Shown: positions 1-4,769 of the stretch, one piece after another | Layout of the letters: every line of letters starts with the position of its first letter | Numbering within the stretch: position 1 is the first letter of the stretch | Assembly (NCBI GenBank): GCA_030592985.1 | Contig: JAUVIB010000253.1 | Coordinates: 1-5,447 of the forward strand | Direction of reading: 5' to 3' | Source: Calditrichaceae bacterium | Lineage (GTDB): Bacteria; Calditrichota; Calditrichia; Calditrichales; Calditrichaceae | Length of the DNA stretch: 5,447 nt | Position numbers and translations under genes: made by a program | Notes under the pieces: model-generated | What the model was told of the DNA's origin: nothing | Seen by the model: the letters and a program-made list of their open reading frames with translations, nothing else | Database searches by the model: none

Positions 1-19
1 ACTATGGATATCCTATTAA

Positions 20-47
20 TTGCATCTATTCTTTGTAAGTGTATAAT
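20..47 (+). promoter_or_regulatory. Possible sigma-70-type promoter for the asnS operon
   Basis: A perfect -10 hexamer TATAAT lies at 42-47. A weak -35 candidate, TTGCAT, lies at 20-25 and matches only the first three consensus bases; the spacer is 16 bases. Transcription would start near 54, giving a leader of about 27 bases before the asnS start codon. The position is sensible, but the DNA is very AT-rich, so a chance TATAAT is not rare. If the host uses a Bacteroidetes-type sigma factor, the consensus would differ. Confidence 0.4.
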
Positions 48-64
48 TAAATATTAATAATAAA

Positions 65-69
65 AAGGA
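65..69 (+). promoter_or_regulatory. Ribosome binding site of asnS
   Basis: AAGGA at 65-69 lies 11 bases before the ATG at 81. The spacing is slightly long but acceptable. It supports 81 as the start, which also agrees with where the anticodon-binding domain of the protein begins. Confidence 0.6.
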
Positions 70-80
70 TAAATAGTTCT

Positions 81-1376
81 ATGTCTAAGGTCGTTAAAAT
101 AGCAGAAATTAGTAATTATGCCGGAGAAGAAGTAACAATAGAGGGATGGCTGTATAATAAGCGATCCAGTGGAAAATTAAGATTCCTATTAGTCCGTGAT
201 GGAAGTGAAACAATACAATGTGTCGTATTTAAGAATAGTGTTAGCGAAGAGTCTTTTATGGATGCTGATAAAGTTACACAGGAAAGTTCTGTAAGAGTAA
301 CCGGTGTTGTTGCAGAAGATAAGCGCTCACCCCTGGGATATGAATTACAGATTAATACTTTTGAAATAATTCAACTGGCTCATGACTATCCTATCACGAA
401 AAAAGAACATGGTACGGATTTTTTAATGGATCATCGTCATTTATGGCTGCGTTCATCACAACAATATGCCATTATACGTATTCGTCATGAAATTATCCGT
501 TCTGCCAGGGAGTTTTTTGATGACCGTGGATTTACCCTGGTTGATACACCCATCTTTACCCCTAATGCTGCCGAAGGTACTTCTACTTTATTTGAAACGG
601 ATTACTTTGGTGAGAACGCTTATTTAACACAAAGTGGACAATTATATGCGGAAGCAGGCGCTATGGCTTTCGGCAAGGCATATTGTTTCGGACCCACTTT
701 TAGGGCAGAAAAATCAAAAACGAGAAGACACCTGACAGAATTTTGGATGATTGAACCGGAAGTCGCCTTTTTCGACTTAAATGATGATATGATTTTAGCG
801 GAAGAATTTGTTAGCCATATGGTTCAAAGTGTTATAAAAAACAAACAGAAAGAACTACAAGCTATAGAGAGAGATACACAAAAATTAGAGCTGGTTAAGC
901 TGCCGTTTCCCAAAATACATTATAATGAAGCCGTCGATATACTCAAAAAAAATAATATTGATTTTAAAGATGGTGATGATTTTGGCGGAACGGATGAAAC
1001 CGTAATTTCCGATCAGTTTGAAAAACCGGTTATTATACATCACTATCCGGCAGCTATTAAAGCTTTTTATATGAAACGTGATGAACAAAATCCCGAATAT
1101 GCCTTAGCCATGGATATGTTGGCCCCGGAAGGGTACGGTGAGATAATAGGCGGTTCACAGCGGGAAGATGATTATGATACCTTGTTAGGTAGAATAAAGG
1201 AACACAACTTATCTGAAGAAGCTTTTAAATGGTATCTGGATTTAAGGAAATATGGTTCCGTTCCACACTCAGGATTTGGACTGGGAATTGAAAGAACTGT
1301 ATCATGGATTTGCGGCTTAAAACATGTACGAGAAACCATACCTTTTCCGAGATTAATGCAAAGAATTTATCCTTAA
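81..1376 (+). CDS. asnS: Asparaginyl-tRNA synthetase (AsnRS), complete
   Basis: This cytoplasmic class IIb aminoacyl-tRNA synthetase activates asparagine with ATP and charges tRNA-Asn for protein synthesis. The 431-residue protein begins with an OB-fold anticodon-binding domain (about residues 17-100, with VTIEGWLYNKR at 18-28). The class II catalytic core follows. Motif 1 surrounds FFDDRGFTLVDTP (145-157), motif 2 contains FRAE (207-210), and motif 3 contains GFGLGIER (398-405) with the ATP-contacting Arg405. The stretches QSGQLY (184-189) and RHLTEFWMIEPE (216-227) are typical of AsnRS and separate it from the related AspRS and LysRS. The length matches the compact AsnRS forms of about 430-440 residues rather than the E. 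coli form of about 466. The C-terminus IPFPRLMQRIYP is a normal family ending. An AAGGA site and a good promoter candidate precede the ATG. The gene is probably first in an operon with acyP and apt; nothing looks broken. Confidence 0.97.
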   Translation: MSKVVKIAEISNYAGEEVTIEGWLYNKRSSGKLRFLLVRDGSETIQCVVFKNSVSEESFMDADKVTQESSVRVTGVVAEDKRSPLGYELQINTFEIIQLAHDYPITKKEHGTDFLMDHRHLWLRSSQQYAIIRIRHEIIRSAREFFDDRGFTLVDTPIFTPNAAEGTSTLFETDYFGENAYLTQSGQLYAEAGAMAFGKAYCFGPTFRAEKSKTRRHLTEFWMIEPEVAFFDLNDDMILAEEFVSHMVQSVIKNKQKELQAIERDTQKLELVKLPFPKIHYNEAVDILKKNNIDFKDGDDFGGTDETVISDQFEKPVIIHHYPAAIKAFYMKRDEQNPEYALAMDMLAPEGYGEIIGGSQREDDYDTLLGRIKEHNLSEEAFKWYLDLRKYGSVPHSGFGLGIERTVSWICGLKHVRETIPFPRLMQRIYP

Positions 1377-1409
1377 TCACAAATTTGTAAATTATTTTTA
1401 TTATTATAT

Positions 1410-1685
1410 ATGAAGTCATCTGTTACTATATTAGTAAAGGGTCGTGTACAGGGAGTGGGATTTCGCTGGTTTACCATGAATCAGGCCGAAAGTTATAGTA
1501 TTAAAGGGTATGTGAAAAATTTAAATAATGGCGACGTTGAGGTCTTTGCGGAAGGAGATGACAACCAATTACTGGAATTTATTAATAAATTAAAGGAAGG
1601 TCCACCGTTTTCTCATGTGATTGACGTTATTACAAGGTATGAAGAGTTTAAGGGGCACTTTAAAGAATTTAAACTAAAATATTAG
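1410..1685 (+). CDS. acyP: Acylphosphatase, complete
   Basis: This small cytoplasmic enzyme hydrolyses the carboxyl-phosphate bond of acylphosphates such as acetyl phosphate or 1,3-bisphosphoglycerate; its physiological role in bacteria is not well settled. At 91 residues it has the usual family length and a single alpha/beta-sandwich domain. Both family signatures are present. KGRVQGVGFRWF (10-21) forms the phosphate-binding loop with catalytic Arg19, and GYVKNLNNGDVEVFAEG (33-49) carries catalytic Asn37, which positions the water. The start at 1410 is the natural one because the first beta strand begins only a few residues before the signature. No Shine-Dalgarno sequence is visible; the 33 bases after asnS are almost pure A/T. 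Its stop is only 2 bases before the first possible apt start, so it is very probably co-transcribed with both neighbours. There is no obvious pathway link to them. Confidence 0.95.
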   Translation: MKSSVTILVKGRVQGVGFRWFTMNQAESYSIKGYVKNLNNGDVEVFAEGDDNQLLEFINKLKEGPPFSHVIDVITRYEEFKGHFKEFKLKY

Positions 1686-1687
1686 AT

Positions 1688-2221
1688 ATGGTATCTATGG
1701 ATTCTATTGAGCAAATAAAAAAAGCAATAAGAGATGTTCCCGATTTTCCCAAGGACGGTATTCTCTTTAAAGATATTACACCGATTTTGAATAACCATGA
1801 ATTATTTAAAAATACCATAGATATTTTTTCCAGAGAAACTAATAATCTTGCTATAGATTATATTGTGGGCATTGAATCGCGTGGTTTTATTTTTGCATCC
1901 GCCCTGGCTATGCTGCTAAATAAGGGGTTTGTTCCAATTCGGAAACCCGGAAAATTACCATATAAAACATATAGTGAAAATTATGAGTTAGAATATGGAA
2001 CAGATTCACTGGAAATTCATCAGGATGCTATTCCGAGAGGAGCTTCTGTTCTATTAGTAGATGATCTGCTTGCAACCGGAGGAACGGCTTTAGCGGCAGC
2101 TAAGTTATTAGAAAAATGCGGCGGTGAAATTGAATTGATACAATTTTTAATTGAATTGACTTTTTTAAATGGAAGTAGTAAACTTAAGTCTTATAATTAC
2201 AGTAGTCTAATTAAATATTAA
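1688..2221 (+). CDS. apt: Adenine phosphoribosyltransferase, complete
   Basis: This cytoplasmic purine-salvage enzyme converts adenine and PRPP to AMP and pyrophosphate. The protein has 177 residues from this start, or 174 from the in-frame ATG at 1697. The N-terminal family pattern is DVPDFPKDGILFKDITPIL (16-34). ESRGF (63-67) follows, then the flexible catalytic loop with RKPGKLPYKT (85-94). The PRPP-binding motif of type I phosphoribosyltransferases is VLLVDDLLATGGTA (121-134), with the acidic pair Asp125-Asp126. The C-terminus (FLIELTFLNG, ending SSLIKY) is the normal ending for Apt and distinguishes it from other phosphoribosyltransferases. The start is uncertain: neither ATG has a Shine-Dalgarno sequence. 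Family members often begin with a short MD...I lead into the IRDVPDFP region, which favours 1697. The 2-base distance from the acyP stop would allow translational coupling at 1688. It is the third gene of the likely asnS-acyP-apt operon. Confidence 0.96.
   Translation: MVSMDSIEQIKKAIRDVPDFPKDGILFKDITPILNNHELFKNTIDIFSRETNNLAIDYIVGIESRGFIFASALAMLLNKGFVPIRKPGKLPYKTYSENYELEYGTDSLEIHQDAIPRGASVLLVDDLLATGGTALAAAKLLEKCGGEIELIQFLIELTFLNGSSKLKSYNYSSLIKY
2156..2197 (+). promoter_or_regulatory. Weak internal promoter candidate in the 3' end of apt
   Basis: TTGACT at 2156-2161 matches five of six -35 consensus bases. It is followed after 17 bases by TAAACT at 2179-2184, a four-of-six match to -10. A perfect TATAAT also occurs at 2192-2197 but has no good -35 at the right distance. 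Either could start transcription of the envelope gene at 2266 independently of the asnS operon. The whole area is AT-rich coding sequence, so chance matches are likely. Confidence 0.28.
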
Positions 2222-2254
2222 GTATTTATCTGATGAACAATGAAAAATACTTGA
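2218..2254 (+). promoter_or_regulatory. Hairpin spanning the apt stop and the next ribosome binding site
   Basis: TTAAGTATTT at 2218-2227 pairs with AAATACTTGA at 2245-2254, giving ten pairs including one G-U, around a 17-base loop. The 5' arm overlaps the apt stop codon. The 3' arm ends on the first two bases of the GAGGT ribosome binding site at 2253-2257. There is no T-run after it, so it does not look like an intrinsic terminator. It could dampen translation of the next gene or mark an mRNA processing point. The stem is AT-rich and weak, so the structure is seen but its function is inferred. Confidence 0.4.
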
Positions 2255-2257
2255 GGT
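2253..2257 (+). promoter_or_regulatory. Ribosome binding site of the TPR/CsgG-like gene
   Basis: GAGGT at 2253-2257 lies 8 bases before the ATG at 2266, which is ideal spacing. It fixes the start just before a clear signal peptide. Its first two bases are part of the hairpin arm at 2245-2254. Confidence 0.75.
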
Positions 2258-2265
2258 AAATATTA

Positions 2266-3411
2266 ATGAGAAAAAAAATCGCAGTTATATTTATTTTATT
2301 ATTATTTGTAATGAGTTCTTTTGCCGGTAATGAATGGTTTCAGTTTTATAAAAACGGTGTTAAGGCATTAAAGACCGGGAATTATCAATTGGCAGTTGCT
2401 AATTTCCAAAAAACGATGAAGGTTAAACAGAGAGATAAAAAGAAAATCCGTACATACGGAATGCATTTTATTGAATATTATCCGCATAGAGAAATTGGTA
2501 TTGCTTATTATTATCTTGGAGATTTGCAAAAGGCAGATCAGCATTTGCGCATCTCAATGCAATATGCTCCGTCAAACAGAGCCCAGGAATATCTATCAAA
2601 ATTAAATAGTGGCGCTACTCCTCCAAAAAGACGTGTCCAACCTCAAAAAAACATAGCTAAAAGTGTTCCAGCCGCAGCGGCCGCTGTACCCAAAAAAGTA
2701 AGTAGTTCCAAAGTAAAATTAGTTGGTGAAAGGATGAGTATTGCCATCTTTCCTTTTGAAACGATGGGCTCTGCCGGAAATGATCTGGGAAATATTGTAT
2801 TTGATAAGCTTCTCACTGCTTTATTCAATCAAAAAAGATTTAAAGTAATTGAAAGAAATCAGCTTGAAAAGATATTAGATGAACAAAAACTGGGAATGAC
2901 CGGTGTTATTGACGCTTCAACCGCTGCTGAATTAGGTAAGGGAATCGGAGTTGATGCTATTATCCTCGGTAGTGTTTCATTGACACGATCGGGAGCAATT
3001 AGTGTGGATGCACGAGCCATTGATACAGAATCGGCTACCATTATAACGGCCCATGATGCTTATTCAGGGAATTTTGATCCTCAGACTTTAAAAAGTTTAG
3101 TTGAAAGGATAGCGGTTAAATTTGTACAAAGCTTCCCTTTGGTTGAAGGTTTGGTTATCCAGAAAGAGTATAGTAATATAATGCTCGATATGGGTAGTGA
3201 TAAAGGATTGAAAAAAGGTATGAAATGTGTGATTTATAGAGAAGGCGCCGAAATTAAACATCCGGTAACTGGGCAGATTTTGGGAAAAGATACTAAAATA
3301 TTGGGTGAAATATCGCTTAATGATGTTTATGAAAAATACACATCAGGTTCTATTTTATCAAATGGTGATGGCTCATTAATTCAGGTTGGAGATAAATTTA
3401 TTACTAAATAG
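2266..3411 (+). CDS. Exported TPR and CsgG-like domain protein with FlgT-C-like end
   Basis: This is a 381-residue envelope protein whose exact function I do not recognise. Residues 1-20 form a type I signal peptide: MRKK, a hydrophobic core, then SSFA before Gly21. There is no lipobox, and the only cysteine is Cys321, so it should be soluble in the periplasm or peripherally bound rather than a lipoprotein. Residues 24-113 look like two or three TPR helical hairpins (GVKALKTGNYQLAVANFQ at 31-48; IGIAYYYLGDLQKADQHL at 77-94). Residues 115-155 are a Lys/Pro/Ala-rich linker with five alanines (136-140). Residues 157-291 resemble the CsgG / TolB N-terminal fold: IAIFPFE (159-165), then FKVIERNQLEKILDEQKLG (192-210), then GKGIGVDAIILGSVSL (224-239). 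Residues 293-380 resemble the FlgT C-terminal SH3-like domain, ending IQVGDKF. An outer-membrane barrel gene follows after 29 bases, so a shared role in envelope assembly or export is likely. Domain assignments are by eye. Confidence 0.82.
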   Translation: MRKKIAVIFILLLFVMSSFAGNEWFQFYKNGVKALKTGNYQLAVANFQKTMKVKQRDKKKIRTYGMHFIEYYPHREIGIAYYYLGDLQKADQHLRISMQYAPSNRAQEYLSKLNSGATPPKRRVQPQKNIAKSVPAAAAAVPKKVSSSKVKLVGERMSIAIFPFETMGSAGNDLGNIVFDKLLTALFNQKRFKVIERNQLEKILDEQKLGMTGVIDASTAAELGKGIGVDAIILGSVSLTRSGAISVDARAIDTESATIITAHDAYSGNFDPQTLKSLVERIAVKFVQSFPLVEGLVIQKEYSNIMLDMGSDKGLKKGMKCVIYREGAEIKHPVTGQILGKDTKILGEISLNDVYEKYTSGSILSNGDGSLIQVGDKFITK

Positions 3412-3428
3412 TATTATTAATTCTAATT

Positions 3429-3434
3429 GGAGGT
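3429..3434 (+). promoter_or_regulatory. Strong ribosome binding site of the barrel protein gene
   Basis: GGAGGT at 3429-3434 is an almost perfect Shine-Dalgarno sequence, 6 bases before the ATG at 3441. It is the strongest such site in the window and suggests that the barrel protein is made abundantly. It also shows that this host uses anti-Shine-Dalgarno pairing. Confidence 0.85.
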
Positions 3435-3440
3435 AAGGTA

Positions 3441-4574
3441 ATGTTAAGAAAAACTTTTGTACTTTTGCTCATGTCAGTTTTTGTTTTACAGTTAAATCAA
3501 GGTCATACCCAGATTATTAATTTAACCCAAAATGGAAATGGCGCCCGAGCTGCTGCCATGGGCTATGCTTTTACCGGTTTGGCCGATGACGCTACAGCAA
3601 TATCCTGGAATTCAGCTGGTTTAACTCAACTTTATAGTATGGAGGCGGCCATTATCGGTCGGTTTGGAGCAGGATCTTATGATTGGACGATTGAGGGAGT
3701 AACTCCTGATATAACAACTAAATCAAACTTTCAGTTAAATTTTGCCAGTTTTATTATACCTTTTAGTGTTGGTAAATTCAATATTATCGGAGGCGTTGCT
3801 TACCGTACCATGTATGATTTCAATGAAGAGGTAACCGTAAGTATACCCGATTGGGATTACAATTCTGAATCGAAAGAAGTTGGAAGTGTATATGCTATTA
3901 CTCCAACCTTAGCAATGCAAATAGCGGAAAGCTTTTCGATTGGAGTTGCTTATAATTTTTATGGTGGAAAATACCAATATAGTCTTGATGGTAATCTGGA
4001 TGAAGATACTGATAGTAAGTTTTCTTCTTCGTCTTTTGATATAGGTGTGTTTTTTCGCCCCAGCCAAAAATTTTCACTTGGAGCCAATTTAAATCTTCCT
4101 TATAAAATGAAAAGGACATATGAAGTTTCTGGTGAAGAAATAGAGTTTGATGTACCGTTTTTTTGGAGCGTTGGCGCAGCTTTTAGAGCTACAGACCAAT
4201 TTACCGTTTCTTTCGATTTCCATGCTCGTAAATGGTCTGATTCAGATGCTTTTAAAGAAGAAGTTGAAGTTGATAAACTAGACGTTGATTTGAATTCATT
4301 TCATGTTGGTTTGGAATATTTAATTATTACACAAAGTGTGGTCATTCCATTAAGAGGCGGCTTTTATACCAGGCCGTTCCATATGTGGGATAAAGATAAT
4401 GAACAGGTCAAAGCTAATGTTTTTACTCTTGGCGCAGGTATTATGGTAGGAAGTCTGATTTTTGATGCGGCATTTGAATTTGAGCCTCTGTCCTATGAGT
4501 ACTCATCAACTACCACAATTGAACAAAAATATTTGAGAATGACCTTGGGCGCAACAATTCATTTCGGTGAATAA
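3441..4574 (+). CDS. Outer-membrane beta-barrel protein, FadL/OmpP1/PorV-like
   Basis: This 377-residue protein is predicted to be exported and inserted in the outer membrane. Residues 1 to about 23 form a signal peptide (MLRK, then a Leu/Val core); the cleavage site is not sharp. The mature N-terminus carries NGNGARAAAMGYAFTGLADDATAISWNSAGL (31-61). This is the N-terminal signature shared by FadL/OmpP1 transporters and PorV-type barrels: A-R-A-x-x-M-G, followed by D-D-A-x-x-x-x-W-N-x-A-G-L. The usual Asn-Pro-Ala box reads Asn-Ser-Ala (57-59). The rest alternates polar and hydrophobic residues, as in amphipathic strands, for example FSIGVAYNFYGG (165-176), FSLGANLNLP (211-220) and VIPLRGGFYTRPF (301-313). 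The last strand is LRMTLGATIHF, followed by Gly-Glu instead of ending on an aromatic residue. There is no cysteine. Candidate roles are uptake of hydrophobic compounds or a PorV-like role in protein export; sequence alone does not choose. It lies 29 bases after the TPR/CsgG-like gene, probably in one transcript. Confidence 0.88.
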   Translation: MLRKTFVLLLMSVFVLQLNQGHTQIINLTQNGNGARAAAMGYAFTGLADDATAISWNSAGLTQLYSMEAAIIGRFGAGSYDWTIEGVTPDITTKSNFQLNFASFIIPFSVGKFNIIGGVAYRTMYDFNEEVTVSIPDWDYNSESKEVGSVYAITPTLAMQIAESFSIGVAYNFYGGKYQYSLDGNLDEDTDSKFSSSSFDIGVFFRPSQKFSLGANLNLPYKMKRTYEVSGEEIEFDVPFFWSVGAAFRATDQFTVSFDFHARKWSDSDAFKEEVEVDKLDVDLNSFHVGLEYLIITQSVVIPLRGGFYTRPFHMWDKDNEQVKANVFTLGAGIMVGSLIFDAAFEFEPLSYEYSSTTTIEQKYLRMTLGATIHFGE

Positions 4575-4588
4575 AAGAACATTAATCG

Positions 4589-4621
4589 ATAGTTCCTGTG
4601 GAAATCCAGGAACTATATTTT
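4589..4621 (+). terminator. Hairpin with short T-run after the barrel gene
   Basis: ATAGTTCCTG at 4589-4598 pairs perfectly with CAGGAACTAT at 4607-4616 around an 8-base loop. It is followed by ATTTT at 4617-4621. The ten-pair stem with a T-run fits an intrinsic terminator for the upstream envelope genes, 14 bases after their stop. The T-run is short and ends at the base before the tRNA gene, so some read-through into the tRNA may be intended. In the minus direction no T-run follows, so it acts, if at all, on the + strand. Confidence 0.65.
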
Positions 4622-4698
4622 GCCCCTGTAGCTCAGCCGGATAGAGCAGAGGCTTCCTAAGCCTTGTGTCGGGAGTTCGAATCTCTTCAGGGGTACCA
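4622..4698 (+). tRNA. tRNA-Arg, anticodon CCT (reads AGG)
   Basis: A full cloverleaf can be drawn. The acceptor arms are GCCCCTG (4622-4628) and CAGGGGT (4688-4694). The D stem is GCTC/GAGC (4631-4634, 4644-4647) with loop AGCCGGATA. The anticodon stem is GAGGC/GCCTT with loop TTCCTAA (4654-4660), which puts CCT at 4656-4658. The variable loop is GTGTC. The T stem is GGGAG/CTCTT with loop TTCGAAT (4676-4682). The discriminator is A4695 and CCA is encoded at 4696-4698. The D loop has an A at position 20 after the GG pair, a known arginine identity element, which supports the assignment. There are four G-U pairs, including an unusual one at the first acceptor pair (G1-U72). It lies directly after the terminator-like hairpin and 8 bases before a palindromic spacer. 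Confidence 0.95.
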
Positions 4699-4706
4699 AG
4701 ATATAA

Positions 4707-4769
4707 GGTAAAAGTTAGAAGTAGAAAGTAAGAATTAATGTTATTTACTTCTCACTTTTACCCTTTTTT
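4707..4769 (+). terminator. Long palindromic spacer, probable terminator between tRNA-Arg and trpA
   Basis: An 18-base arm at 4707-4724, starting GGTAAAAGT, pairs with 4745-4762, ending ACTTTTACC. Sixteen of 18 positions match, and the loop is 20 bases. A run of six T follows at 4764-4769, giving a terminator for the tRNA transcript. On the other strand the same stem follows the trpA stop directly, with a poorer T-run (TTATAT), so it may act in both directions. The left arm and loop are purine-rich, with repeated AAGT/AGAA units, which resembles a dispersed intergenic repeat more than a minimal terminator. Confidence 0.65.

Noticed and set aside
6..13. GGATATCC palindrome as an operator upstream of asnS
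   Set aside because: Eight bases only, no second copy and outside the promoter core; too short to support.
945..952. Run of eight A in asnS as a frameshift or slippage site
   Set aside because: The frame continues into intact motif 3 and a normal C-terminus; an A8 run is expected by chance in AT-rich coding DNA with Lys-Lys-Asn codons.
885..1419. Minus-strand open frames of 67 and 64 codons inside asnS
   Set aside because: They lie antisense to well-conserved asnS coding sequence, have no ribosome binding site and give A/T-driven, low-complexity protein.
2643..3041. Minus-strand open frames of about 60 codons inside the TPR/CsgG-like gene
   Set aside because: Shadows of a clearly coding + frame; no start signal and no recognisable protein features.
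3898..4119. Minus-strand open frame of 73 codons inside the barrel gene
   Set aside because: Antisense to amphipathic strand coding sequence; no ribosome binding site or domain.
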